Shown here piece after piece: positions 1-7,627 of a DNA stretch of 64,000 nucleotides. Position 1 is the stretch's first letter. Each line of letters opens with the position of its first letter. The position numbers were made by a program, and so were the translations under genes. The notes under the pieces are model-generated. The model saw only the letters and a program-made list of their open reading frames with translations. It did no database searches and was not told the origin of the DNA. The stretch is from positions 558,001 to 622,000 of the forward strand of contig NZ_JAEDAO010000001.1 of NCBI RefSeq assembly GCF_016641735.1, written 5' to 3'. This DNA is from Ramlibacter algicola. Lineage in GTDB: Bacteria; Pseudomonadota; Gammaproteobacteria; Burkholderiales; Burkholderiaceae_C.

Positions 1-801
1 CCGGCGGTGCTGAAGGAGCTGTCGAAGCACACCTTCCACAGCTTCCCCGCCGTCAACACGCTGTTCAACGGGCTGGCCAACCATCCCGACTTCGGCAACG
101 TGAACTGGTCCAACCTGAAGGTGTCTGTCGGCGGCGGCATGGCCGTGCAGGGCGCGGTGGCGCAGAAGTGGCTGGAGAAGACCGGCTGCCCGATCTGCGA
201 GGGCTACGGCCTGTCGGAGACCTCGCCGTCGGCCAGCTGCAACCCGGTGACCAGCACGGCGTTCACCGGCACCATCGGCGTGCCGCTGCCGTCGACCGAG
301 ATGAAGTGCCTGGACGACAACGGTGTCGAAGTGCCGCTGGGCCAGCCGGGCGAGATCGCGATCAGGGGCCCGCAGGTGATGGCCGGCTACTGGCAACGGC
401 CCGACGAAACCGCCAAGGTCATGACGCCCGACGGCTTCTTCAAGACCGGCGACATCGGCGTGATGGACGAGCGCGGCTACTTCAAGATCGTCGACCGCAA
501 GAAGGACATGGTCCTGGTGTCGGGCTTCAACGTCTATCCGAACGAGGTCGAGGAAGTCGTGGCCAACCTCGAGGGCGTGCTGGAGTGCGCCGTCGTCGGC
601 GTGCCCGACGACAAGACGGGCGAGGCCGTGAAGCTGGTGGTGGTGAAGAAGAACCCGGAGCTCACCGAGCAGCAGGTGCGCGATTTCTGCCACGCCAACC
701 TGACCGGCTACAAGCGCCCGCGCGTGATCGAGTTCCGGACGGACCTGCCCAAGACCCCGGTCGGGAAGATTCTGCGTCGCGAACTGCGCGACAGAAGATA
801 G
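1..801 (+). CDS. fadD: Long-chain acyl-CoA ligase, C-terminal part
   Basis: This is the C-terminal 266 residues of an ANL-superfamily fatty acid-CoA ligase, which activates free fatty acids with ATP and CoA. The frame is open to the window edge, so the start lies upstream. Visible family motifs in order are GYGLSETSP (the acyl-adenylate A5 region), TGDIGVMDERGYFKIVDRKK (the hinge and ATP-binding aspartate), GFNVYPNEVEEV, and a C-terminal TPVGKILRRELR that carries the catalytic lysine. The sequence ends cleanly at TAG with no damage. Long-chain FadD is the best fit, but substrate length cannot be read from this part. Confidence 0.9.
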   Translation, partial: PAVLKELSKHTFHSFPAVNTLFNGLANHPDFGNVNWSNLKVSVGGGMAVQGAVAQKWLEKTGCPICEGYGLSETSPSASCNPVTSTAFTGTIGVPLPSTEMKCLDDNGVEVPLGQPGEIAIRGPQVMAGYWQRPDETAKVMTPDGFFKTGDIGVMDERGYFKIVDRKKDMVLVSGFNVYPNEVEEVVANLEGVLECAVVGVPDDKTGEAVKLVVVKKNPELTEQQVRDFCHANLTGYKRPRVIEFRTDLPKTPVGKILRRELRDRR

Positions 802-887
802 GCACAGCGCCGGGTCGCGCTCCGCGCCTGAACCCGACCGCCGCGGTCGCGGCGCCGGTGCGCAGCTGATGCGCGCGGCCACGGCGC

Positions 888-1277
888 TCAGCCCTTCGAC
901 AGGGTCTGCACCAGCGCCAGGATGTTGCCTTCGCTGTCCTTGAACCAAGCGGCCTTGGCGCCGCCGGCGATGAGGGCGCCCCGAGGGCTGCGCTCGCCGG
1001 GCAGCTCGGCGTAGTGTTCGAACTGCACGCCGCGAGCCTCCAGCGCCTGGATCTCCGCATCGACGTCCGCGACCGACCAGAACGCCTGGCTGGCCTGGGA
1101 CGTGCCCGCGTTCGGCGTGGGATACAGGAACGCGGCCGTGCCGCCACCGAACTGGTAGACCACGCCACCGTTGGTTTCCTCCTTGGCGTGCAGCCCCACC
1201 TTGTCTTCGTAGAAGCGGCGCGCACGCGCCAGGTCCCTGGCCGGGATGTACGCGTACAGCGGCGAATCCTGCAGCAT
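888..1277 (-). CDS. VOC-family (glyoxalase-like) protein
   Basis: A 129-residue single-domain protein of the vicinal oxygen chelate fold (glyoxalase/bleomycin-resistance/dioxygenase superfamily). Typical features are the N-terminal IPARDLARARRFYEDKVGL, the central YQFGGGTAAFLY strand and the C-terminal WFKDSEGNILALVQ. These small VOC proteins bind a metal, but the substrate cannot be inferred. The start ATG at 1277 shares a base with the stop of the upstream DUF1428 gene (TGATG), so the two are almost certainly co-transcribed and translationally coupled. A longer in-frame extension upstream is an antisense artefact. Confidence 0.85.
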   Translation of the reverse strand: MLQDSPLYAYIPARDLARARRFYEDKVGLHAKEETNGGVVYQFGGGTAAFLYPTPNAGTSQASQAFWSVADVDAEIQALEARGVQFEHYAELPGERSPRGALIAGGAKAAWFKDSEGNILALVQTLSKG

Positions 1278-1633
1278 CACGTCGTCTCCAGGATGGCCTG
1301 GAAGCCGCCGAAGATCATGCGTTGCCCGTCGAACGGCATGTTCTTCATCCCGTCCTGCATGCGCGGATCCTCCATGAACTTCTTCATGCCGGCTTCGCGC
1401 GCTGCCTTCGAGGGCCACTTGACCCACGAGAAGACCACCGCCTCCTCGTCCTTGCGCTTCACGGCCATGGTGAACGAGGTGACCTTGCCTTCCGGCACGT
1501 CGTCGCCCCAGCACTCCACGACCTCGAGCGCGCCGCACTCCTTGAACACCCGCGCGGCCAGCTTGGCCTGCTCCAGGTACGCGTCCTTCTTCGCGGCCGG
1601 GACCGCCACGACGAATCCATCGACATAGTTCAT
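1277..1633 (-). CDS. DUF1428 domain protein
   Basis: A 118-residue protein matching the DUF1428 family (dimeric alpha/beta-barrel fold, function unknown). The start MNYVDGFVVAVP and the pairs VVECWGDDVPEGKVTSF and FDGQRMIFGGF are characteristic. ATG at 1633 is preceded by AGGAGA, which fixes the start. It is the first gene of a two-gene unit with the VOC protein at 888-1277. It is transcribed divergently from the GFA-family gene at 1852 across a 218-bp regulatory gap. DUF1428 and VOC proteins often occur together in small stress or detoxification units; the actual role is unknown. Confidence 0.88.
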   Translation of the reverse strand: MNYVDGFVVAVPAAKKDAYLEQAKLAARVFKECGALEVVECWGDDVPEGKVTSFTMAVKRKDEEAVVFSWVKWPSKAAREAGMKKFMEDPRMQDGMKNMPFDGQRMIFGGFQAILETT

Positions 1634-1766
1634 GCGAGCTCTCCTGTTCGCGGCGCGCTGGATTGCGCGCCGTCCAAGGTACGACGAACGGGCGGCTGGC
1701 GTCTCGACATGCAAAGGTAACGAGTGGCAGCTCGACAAGGTGCAGGCCTCGGCCAATCGCGCCAAG

Positions 1767-1806
1767 CTTGTTACTCACGCGCCGCGGCGTTCCCTCCCTA
1801 AAGTCC
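1767..1806 (+). promoter_or_regulatory. Bipartite upstream motif, copy 1
   Basis: CTTGTTACTC (1767-1776) is followed 20 bp later by CCTAAAGTCC (1797-1806), which contains a -10-like TAAAGT. The same first decamer and nearly the same second one (CCTAGAGTCC) recur at 3512-3550 with a 19-bp gap, at a similar distance from the start codon (45 versus 38 bases). This looks like a shared promoter plus activator or sigma-factor site for the GFA gene at 1852. The controlling factor is unknown; the regulator at 2325-3545, which lies between the two copies, is the obvious candidate. Confidence 0.5.
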
Positions 1807-1813
1807 ACCGTGA

Positions 1814-1838
1814 CGGGCCGCCGTGGCCCGGGATTTTT
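1814..1838 (+). promoter_or_regulatory. Attenuator-like hairpin in 5' leader
   Basis: A perfect 6-bp stem CGGGCC/GGCCCG (1814-1819 and 1825-1830) with a 5-base loop is followed three bases later by TTTTT (1834-1838). It sits between the promoter-like motif and the ribosome site AAGGAC (1841-1846) of the GFA gene. The layout resembles a weak intrinsic terminator inside a leader, so it could attenuate transcription. No leader peptide or alternative pairing is evident, so this is only suggestive. Confidence 0.3.
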
Positions 1839-1851
1839 GGAAGGACTTGCT

Positions 1852-2274
1852 ATGCCAGGCACCTGCACCGGCGGATGTGCGTGCGGCAACGTGCGCTTCG
1901 AGATCGGCGGCGAGCCGCTGGCCATGGTCGATTGCCAGTGCCGCGACTGCCAGCGCCGCAGCGGCACCGGCCATGGCTCGTACCTCACGTTCGCGACACG
2001 CAGGACCGCGACGTTGGCGGGTGACGCTCGCTTCTGGGAGGTTGCCGGCGACGCGGGCACCATCAAGCGCCACGCGTTCTGCCCCGTGTGCGGCGCCCCG
2101 GTCTACCTGCTGTTCCCCGGTGCGCCGGAGCTCGTCGCCGTCCACGCCGCCGCGCTCGACGACACCACCGTCTACCGCCCGCAGTTCGTGACGTACGCGC
2201 GCAGTGCGCCGGCCTGGGATGCAGTCGCTCCGGGGCTGGTGCGCTTCGACGGCATGCCGCCGTCGGCGGGGTGA
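1852..2274 (+). CDS. GFA-family (CENP-V/GFA) zinc protein
   Basis: A 140-residue protein of the glutathione-dependent formaldehyde-activating (GFA/CENP-V) family. The expected zinc ligands are present: C5, C9 and C11 in the N-terminal CTGGCACG, C28/C30/C33 in CQCRDC (the site occupied by the second zinc), and the CPVC pair at C77/C80. Most such bacterial proteins have no proven activity beyond zinc binding. ATG 1852 is chosen because it follows AAGGAC and begins exactly at the conserved domain; the longer frame upstream runs into the regulatory region. It may be co-regulated with the gene at 3589 through a shared upstream motif. Confidence 0.85.
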   Translation: MPGTCTGGCACGNVRFEIGGEPLAMVDCQCRDCQRRSGTGHGSYLTFATRRTATLAGDARFWEVAGDAGTIKRHAFCPVCGAPVYLLFPGAPELVAVHAAALDDTTVYRPQFVTYARSAPAWDAVAPGLVRFDGMPPSAG

Positions 2275-2324
2275 CCGGTCCAGGTCGCGATGCGCGAACC
2301 GCCGCCGCGCGGTAGGCTCGCCGC

Positions 2325-3545
2325 ATGGATGCCCTCATCGCCGCGTCGGCCCGGGCGCTGGCAGTCGGCGACCCGCTCGGCGCGCTGCAGCGGGTCGCGC
2401 TGCGCGACGATCCAGCCGCGCTCGCACTGCGTGGCATCGCGATGGCGCAACTCGGTGAGCATGCGCGTGCTCGCGAGTTGCTCCGGCGTGCGGCGCGCGC
2501 GTTCGGCGCCCACGAGGAGCTCGGGCGCGCACGCTGCGTGCTTGCGGAAGCCGAAGTCGCGCTCGCGATGCGCGACCTGGGCGGCGGCACGCGCGGACTC
2601 GTGGCGGCCGCGGCGACGCTCGAACGGCTTGGCGATCCGGCGAACGCGATGCAGGCGCGGCTGGTGGCCGCGCGGCAGGCGCTGCTCCTCGGGCGATTGG
2701 CCGATGCCGCGCGCACGCTCCACGACGTCGACGCGGCCGGACTGCCGTCCGCGTTGGCCGCCGTGGCGGACCTGGCGCGCGCCGAACTCGCGCTGCGCCA
2801 GTTGCAATCGCGTGTCGCCGCCGCGGCCCTGGAGAAAGCCGCGCGAGCCGCGTCCCGCGCGGGCATCCCCGCCTTGATCGCCGAAGTGGCCGAAGCGCGC
2901 AGCGCGCTCACGCGGACCGCGGCACGCCGCCTGTCGCGCGATGGCGCGGAGCCGCTGGCGCTGCCGGACGTGGAAGCCGTCCTCGCTTCGGGCGCCCTGG
3001 TGCTGGACGCCTGCCGGCGCGGCTTGGCAGCGGGCGGCGCGTGGGTGTCGCTCGCGCGGCGGCCGATCCTGTTCTCGCTGGCATCGTCGCTGGCGCAGGC
3101 CTGGCCCGAAGACGTCGCGCGCGACGCGCTGATCGTGAGCGCGTTCCGCACGCGCCACCACGACGAGACGCACCGCGCGCGGTTGCGCGTCGAGATGGGG
3201 CGCCTGCGCGCCCTGCTCCAACCGATGGCGGCGATCGAATCCACGCCGCGAGGCTTCGTGCTTCGCCCGCGCACCGCGAACGAGGTGGTGGTGCTGGCCC
3301 CGCCGATCGAGGGCGAGCAGGCCGCGGTGCTGGCCTTGTTGTCGGACGGCGCGGCGTGGTCGACGTCCGCGCTGGCGCTCACACTCGACGCGAGCCAGCG
3401 CACGGTGCAGCGCGCGATCGCCGACCTGGAGGCCGACGGCCAGGTGCACGCGATCGGCCAGGCCCGCGCACGCCGCTGGCTCGCACGGCCGCTGGTGGAT
3501 TTCACGACAGTCTTGTTACTCCCCGCTTCGCTGCCGGGTGCCTAG
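2325..3545 (+). CDS. Two-domain transcriptional regulator with helical N-terminus
   Basis: A 406-residue protein I recognise only by architecture. Residues about 1-220 are alanine-rich, TPR-like helical pairs. Residues about 265-325 resemble an OmpR/SARP-type winged helix (HRARLRVEMGRLRALL, then ESTPRGFVLRP). The last 75 residues contain a second helix-turn-helix (STSALALTLDASQRTVQRAI, then DLEADGQVHAIG). A protein with a protein-binding helical half and two DNA-binding modules is likely a signal-responsive regulator. It lacks a Shine-Dalgarno sequence; a TAGGCT hexamer ends 6 bases before ATG, so it may be leaderless. The next gene on the same strand (3589) is a probable target. Confidence 0.6.
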   Translation: MDALIAASARALAVGDPLGALQRVALRDDPAALALRGIAMAQLGEHARARELLRRAARAFGAHEELGRARCVLAEAEVALAMRDLGGGTRGLVAAAATLERLGDPANAMQARLVAARQALLLGRLADAARTLHDVDAAGLPSALAAVADLARAELALRQLQSRVAAAALEKAARAASRAGIPALIAEVAEARSALTRTAARRLSRDGAEPLALPDVEAVLASGALVLDACRRGLAAGGAWVSLARRPILFSLASSLAQAWPEDVARDALIVSAFRTRHHDETHRARLRVEMGRLRALLQPMAAIESTPRGFVLRPRTANEVVVLAPPIEGEQAAVLALLSDGAAWSTSALALTLDASQRTVQRAIADLEADGQVHAIGQARARRWLARPLVDFTTVLLLPASLPGA

Positions 3546-3550
3546 AGTCC
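3512..3550 (+). promoter_or_regulatory. Bipartite upstream motif, copy 2
   Basis: CTTGTTACTC (3512-3521) and CCTAGAGTCC (3541-3550) repeat the pair seen at 1767-1806 with one base less spacing. The first half lies inside the last codons of the regulator gene and the second just after its stop codon. The beta-propeller gene begins 38 bases downstream. The recurrence of both halves, in order and at matching spacing, is unlikely by chance and suggests a common regulator or sigma factor. Confidence 0.5.
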
Positions 3551-3588
3551 TTCCATCGCCTTCGCGATACCGAACGAAAGGAACCGAC

Positions 3589-4278
3589 ATGCCAGCCACC
3601 AGCACCAGCGCACCCACTGCGCATCCCGCGTCGTATCCGGCGCCGCAACCCGCCGAGATCGTGCGCGAATTCGGCCCGTTCCCGGGCGCGGCCAGCGTCG
3701 GCGGCGTCAGCTACGACGGCAGCCACGTGTGGGCCGCCACCGGCGGGCTGCTGCTGGCCATCGACCCGCGCAGCGGCGAAGTCACGCGCACGCTGCACAA
3801 CGCCGGCCACGCCGGCACCGCGTTCGACGGCAAGCACCTGTGGCAGATCGTCGAGACGCGCATCGAGAAGCTCGACGCCGCCACCGGCGCGGTGCTCGCC
3901 TCGATCCCGGCACCGGCCAAGGGCGGCGACTCGGGCCTGACCTGGGCCGAAGGGAGCCTGTGGGTGGGCGACCACCGCGGACGCAAGATCCACCAGATCG
4001 ACCCGGCCACCGGCGCGATCCGCCGCACGATCGAGTCCAACCGCTTCGTCACCGGCGTCACCTGGGTCGACGGCGAGTTCTGGCACGGCACCTGGGAAGC
4101 GGAGGAGAGCGAGCTGCGCCGCATCGACCCGCAGAACGGCGATGTGTTGCAGCGGGTGCAGATGCCCGCCGGCACCAACGTGAGCGGCCTCGAGTCCGAC
4201 GGCGGCAACCTGTTCTATTGCGGCGGTGGCGGCACGGGGAAGGTGCGCGCCGTGCGGCGGCCGAAGGCGACGGCCTGA
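3589..4278 (+). CDS. Beta-propeller protein (glutamine cyclotransferase-like)
   Basis: A 229-residue protein built from repeated beta-propeller blades: GVSYDGSHVWAATGGLLLAI, AFDGKHLWQIVETRIEKLD, LTWAEGSLWVGDHRGRKIHQ, VTWVDGEFWHGTWE and LESDGGNLFYCGGGGTGKV. It resembles the five-bladed glutamine-cyclotransferase/PQQ-repeat families. No signal peptide is evident, so it is probably cytoplasmic and its ligand is unknown. ATG 3589 is chosen for the AAAGGA ribosome site; an earlier in-frame ATG at 3538 would overlap the upstream gene and has no such site. It probably responds to the regulator encoded just upstream. Confidence 0.65.
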   Translation: MPATSTSAPTAHPASYPAPQPAEIVREFGPFPGAASVGGVSYDGSHVWAATGGLLLAIDPRSGEVTRTLHNAGHAGTAFDGKHLWQIVETRIEKLDAATGAVLASIPAPAKGGDSGLTWAEGSLWVGDHRGRKIHQIDPATGAIRRTIESNRFVTGVTWVDGEFWHGTWEAEESELRRIDPQNGDVLQRVQMPAGTNVSGLESDGGNLFYCGGGGTGKVRAVRRPKATA

Positions 4279-4350
4279 GGTCCTGCCGGATGGGGGATGG
4301 GCGGGTGCCGAGCTGCGCGGCTACGATGGGCCGAAACAGCGGAGGGGCCC

Positions 4351-5385
4351 ATGGCGACAAGCGAGAGCATCCGGCGTGCCTACCTGGAGGACCTGGAGGC
4401 GATCGGTGCGTTTCTCGAAGCGAACGACGCCGGCTTCCAAGCGACGCCAAGTCCATCGGAGCATCGCGCACGCAATGAAGCGCTTCACACCGCGCGTGAG
4501 GCCGCGTCGGGTGTGGACACCGAGCCGGACGCGGCGAAGCGACTGCAGGAGTACCTGCGTGCTTGGCGGCCCGGCCACCTGTTCGTCGAAGCGCTGGAGC
4601 CGGCGACTCCGGCGTCGAGCCTCGACTCGCGCGAGGTCCGGCTGCCGAAGGCCGAACCGCTGTCGGCGACCACTGCGCTGCTGACGCTGCCCACCTTCTT
4701 CCCAGGTGCACGCGTTCCGCTCGAAACCCTCCTGCGCGAGCAGCGGCCGATGCTGGAAAGCCGGCCCGACTGGATCGTCGACGTGCGCGGCAACGATGGC
4801 GGCGCCGACACCACGTACGTGCCGCTGCTGCCCTGGCTGATGGGCGACGGCTGGCTGTCGATCGGCGACAGCATCTTTGTCACCGACGTCAACCTGAAGG
4901 CGGAAGAAACCATCTGCGACGTCTTCGCGCCAGGCGATCCGGAGTGCCTGCGCGTGACCGCCGAGAGCACGCGCCGGATGCGGCTCGGGCGCGAAGGCGG
5001 CTGGGTACAGCAGGAATACGACGACGGCTGGCTCCACGCGATGCCGTGCGGTCTCGAACGCAAACGACCAGCGCGCGTGCTCGTCCTGATGGACGCGCGC
5101 TGCGGCAGTTCGGGCGAGCAGTTCCTGCTCACGGTGCGGCAGTCGTTCAGCGTGAAGCTGGTCGGGCGCAGCCGGACGGCGGGCAACCTCGACGCGTCGA
5201 ACCTGCGGCCGCACCTGCTGCCCTCGGGCCGTCGCCTCTGGTACGCGACCACGCTGTCGAACCGCGTCCCCGGGCTGCGGATCGATGGCATCGGCGTGTG
5301 CCCGGACATCCTGCTTCCGTCCGCGTGGGACCCCAGCGAGGACGTGCAGCTTTGCCAGCGCTGGCTCGAAACCGGCCGCTGGTGA
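4351..5385 (+). CDS. S41-family peptidase-like protein
   Basis: A 344-residue protein with the tail-specific protease (S41) core. DWIVDVRGNDGG near residue 145 matches the family's D-x-R-x-N-x-G-G strand, and DARCGSSGEQFLL near residue 250 matches the catalytic-serine loop. It then continues GRSRTAGNLDASN and GIGVCPDILLP. There is no signal peptide and no PDZ domain, so it differs from periplasmic Prc/CtpA and probably acts in the cytoplasm. GGAGGGG just before ATG 4351 decides the start over an upstream in-frame ATG at 4297. The N-terminal 100 residues are helical and unassigned. The substrate is unknown. Confidence 0.6.
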   Translation: MATSESIRRAYLEDLEAIGAFLEANDAGFQATPSPSEHRARNEALHTAREAASGVDTEPDAAKRLQEYLRAWRPGHLFVEALEPATPASSLDSREVRLPKAEPLSATTALLTLPTFFPGARVPLETLLREQRPMLESRPDWIVDVRGNDGGADTTYVPLLPWLMGDGWLSIGDSIFVTDVNLKAEETICDVFAPGDPECLRVTAESTRRMRLGREGGWVQQEYDDGWLHAMPCGLERKRPARVLVLMDARCGSSGEQFLLTVRQSFSVKLVGRSRTAGNLDASNLRPHLLPSGRRLWYATTLSNRVPGLRIDGIGVCPDILLPSAWDPSEDVQLCQRWLETGRW

Positions 5386-5408
5386 TGGCCGCGGCCTGAC
5401 GGGCGAGA

Positions 5409-5414
5409 GACAAT
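5409..5414 (+). promoter_or_regulatory. -10-like hexamer of mtnN
   Basis: GACAAT ends six bases before the ATG at 5421, and no Shine-Dalgarno sequence precedes that ATG. The geometry puts the transcription start on or next to the start codon, suggesting a leaderless message. No convincing -35 element is visible. Confidence 0.35.
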
Positions 5415-5420
5415 CCCTGC

Positions 5421-6119
5421 ATGGGCCGCCGCACCGCCATCGTCGCCGCCATGCAGGAAGAGCTGCAGGCCGTGCTCGACCTCATGCCGGACGAGACCAG
5501 GCAGGTCGCGGCCGGCCGCGAGTTCTTCGTCGGCCACCTGCACGGACGCGAAGTCGTCGTGGTGCTGTCGCGCATCGGCAAGGTCGCGGCGGCCACGACC
5601 GCTGCAGTCCTGATCGAGCGCTTCGCGGTCGACGAGATCGTGTTCACGGGCGTCGCCGGCGGGCTCGGCCCTGACGTCGAGGTCGGGCACGTGGTGGTCG
5701 CCGACGCCTTCCTGCAGCACGACATCGACGCGTCGCCGCTGTTCCCTCGCTACGAGGTGCCGCTGTACGGCACGAGCACGTTCGCGGCGGACAAGCCGCT
5801 GTCGGATCGGCTGGCGCAGGCGGCGGCCAAGGCGCTGCCGGGCGTGCGCGTGCACCGCGGCCTGGTGGTGAGCGGCGACCGCTTCGTCGCCACCAGCAGC
5901 GAGAGCCGCGCGCTGCAAGCCGCGTTGCCGGAAGCGCTCGCGGTGGACATGGAGGGCGCGGCGATCGCGCAGGTGTGCCACGACTGCGGCGTTCCGTTCG
6001 CCGCCGTGCGCACGGTGTCCGACCGCGCCGACGACGCGGCGCACCTGGACTTCGCCACCTTCCTGCGCGACGTGGCGAGCCGCCATTCCGCCGCCATCGT
6101 GCAAGCGCTGCTGGGCTGA
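5421..6119 (+). CDS. mtnN: MTA/SAH nucleosidase
   Basis: A 232-residue 5'-methylthioadenosine/S-adenosylhomocysteine nucleosidase. It cleaves adenine from MTA and SAH, removing by-products of polyamine synthesis and methylation. Family features are the N-terminal AIVAAMQEEL, the glycine loop FTGVAGGLG, the substrate strand LAVDMEGAAIAQVC and the catalytic-aspartate segment VSDRAD. It lies two bases upstream of a SpeD gene and four genes upstream of an aminopropyltransferase-like gene. That context fits its product logic: aminopropyl transfer releases MTA, which this enzyme removes. The assignment is secure; its membership of the downstream system is an inference. Confidence 0.93.
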   Translation: MGRRTAIVAAMQEELQAVLDLMPDETRQVAAGREFFVGHLHGREVVVVLSRIGKVAAATTAAVLIERFAVDEIVFTGVAGGLGPDVEVGHVVVADAFLQHDIDASPLFPRYEVPLYGTSTFAADKPLSDRLAQAAAKALPGVRVHRGLVVSGDRFVATSSESRALQAALPEALAVDMEGAAIAQVCHDCGVPFAAVRTVSDRADDAAHLDFATFLRDVASRHSAAIVQALLG

Positions 6120-6121
6120 CG

Positions 6122-6493
6122 GTGGACGGGTTGCACCTCACCGCCGACCTGCACGATTGCGCTTGCGACCTGCCGTGGTTGCTCGACGCGGAGCGGCTGG
6201 GTGCCTGGTGCGTGCAGGCGGTGCGCGACGCCGGCCTGCAACCGGTGGCGCACCTGTTCCACACGTTTCCCGGGACGGCCGAAGGTCCCGGCGGGGTGAC
6301 GGCGACGGTGCTGCTGGCCGAATCGCACCTGTGCCTGCACACCTGGCCCGAGCGCCGCGGCGTCACCGCGGACGTCTACGTGTGCAACTTCGGCGCCGAC
6401 CATTCGGCCAAGGCGCGCGCGCTGATGGACGCCGTCGTCGCCCGGTTCGCTCCCGCGCATTCGTCGCTGCGCTCGGTGCTGCGCGGGGGCTGA
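6122..6493 (+). CDS. speD: S-adenosylmethionine decarboxylase proenzyme
   Basis: A 123-residue prokaryotic (class 1B) AdoMet decarboxylase. It makes decarboxylated SAM, the aminopropyl donor. The self-cleavage site lies in LLAESHLCLHTWPE: cleavage between E67 and S68 would make the pyruvoyl group. H73 and C88 fall at the same offsets from that serine (+5 and +20) as the processing histidine and catalytic cysteine of the Thermotoga enzyme. GTG 6122 follows the mtnN stop by two bases; TTG 6131 is an alternative start. The compact size and the tight spacing to mtnN argue for one transcription unit. Confidence 0.9.
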   Translation: MDGLHLTADLHDCACDLPWLLDAERLGAWCVQAVRDAGLQPVAHLFHTFPGTAEGPGGVTATVLLAESHLCLHTWPERRGVTADVYVCNFGADHSAKARALMDAVVARFAPAHSSLRSVLRGG

Positions 6494-6552
6494 ATCCGCC
6501 GGGGCGGCGGGTATCATGGCCCGATCCTTTTTCGCACGTTCAGGAGGAAGCC

Positions 6553-7590
6553 ATGGCGCTGATGGACTTCATCAAGAAGCAATTCATCGACATCCTGCAG
6601 TGGACCGAGACCGGCGACGGCACGCTGGCCTGGCGGTTCCCGATGCAGGACATGGAGATCCAGTACGGCGCCTCGCTGACGGTGCGCGAGTCGCAGATGG
6701 CCGTGTTCGTCAACGAAGGCAAGGTGGCCGACGTGTTCGGCCCCGGCATGTACAAGCTGACGACGCAGACCATCCCGGTCCTGACGTACCTGCGCAACTG
6801 GGACAAGCTGTTCCAGTCGCCGTTCAAGAGCGACGTCTACTTCTTCAGCACGCGCCAGCAGGTCGACCAGCGCTGGGGCACGCCGCAGCCGATCACGATC
6901 CGCGACAAGGACTTCGGGGCCGTGCGCCTGCGCGCGTTCGGGAACTTCAGCTACCGCGTCGCCGACCCGCGCCTCTTCCACACCGAGATCTCGGGGACGC
7001 GCGACACGTACACGGTGGCCGACCTGGATGGCCAACTGCGCGGGCTGATCCTGCAGCACATCTCGAACGCCATTGCTTCCAGCGGCATCCCGTTCCTGGA
7101 CCTGGCCGCCAACCAGACCGCGTTCGCGCAGGCCCTCGCCAACGAACTCGCGCCGGCGTTCGCGGCCATCGGCCTGAAGCTGGACCAGATGACGGTGCAG
7201 AACCTGTCGCTGCCCGAGGAACTGCAGAAGATCCTCGACCAGAAGATCGGCATGGGCATGGTCGGCAACGACATGGGCAAGTTCATGCAGTACCAGACCG
7301 GCCAGGCGATCCCGGAGTTCGCCAAGGGCGGCGGTGGGGGGGGCGGCATCGCCGGCGACGCGATGGGCCTGGGCGCCGGCGTGGCGCTGGGCCAGGTGTT
7401 GGCGCAGAACCTGCAGCAAGGCCTGCAGGCGCAACCGGCGCCGGCCGGTGCCGCAGCGGCCGCTGCCAACGTGAAACCGGACGACGTCATGGCCACGCTG
7501 GAGAAGCTTGGCGAGCTCAAGGCCAAGGGCATCCTCACGCAGGAAGAGTTCGATGCGAAGAAGGCCGAGCTGCTGAAGAAGCTCACCTGA
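6553..7590 (+). CDS. SPFH/band-7 protein with SHOCT tail
   Basis: A 345-residue protein. Residues about 20-235 form an SPFH (prohibitin/flotillin-like) domain of the type annotated as virion-core-protein-like or YdjI-like (MAVFVNEGKVADVFGPGMY, then FGNFSYRVADPRLFHTEISG). A glycine-rich linker containing a run of eight G bases (7336-7343) follows. The last 40 residues are a SHOCT domain (LEKLGELKAKGILTQEEFDAKKAELLKK). SPFH proteins scaffold membrane microdomains. AGGAGG (6542-6547) supports ATG 6553. In this cluster it probably organises the membrane components encoded downstream. Confidence 0.85.
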   Translation: MALMDFIKKQFIDILQWTETGDGTLAWRFPMQDMEIQYGASLTVRESQMAVFVNEGKVADVFGPGMYKLTTQTIPVLTYLRNWDKLFQSPFKSDVYFFSTRQQVDQRWGTPQPITIRDKDFGAVRLRAFGNFSYRVADPRLFHTEISGTRDTYTVADLDGQLRGLILQHISNAIASSGIPFLDLAANQTAFAQALANELAPAFAAIGLKLDQMTVQNLSLPEELQKILDQKIGMGMVGNDMGKFMQYQTGQAIPEFAKGGGGGGGIAGDAMGLGAGVALGQVLAQNLQQGLQAQPAPAGAAAAAANVKPDDVMATLEKLGELKAKGILTQEEFDAKKAELLKKLT

Positions 7591-7627
7591 GCGCGTAGCG
7601 CGGGGCCGGAGGGGGCCCCGTTCCGCC

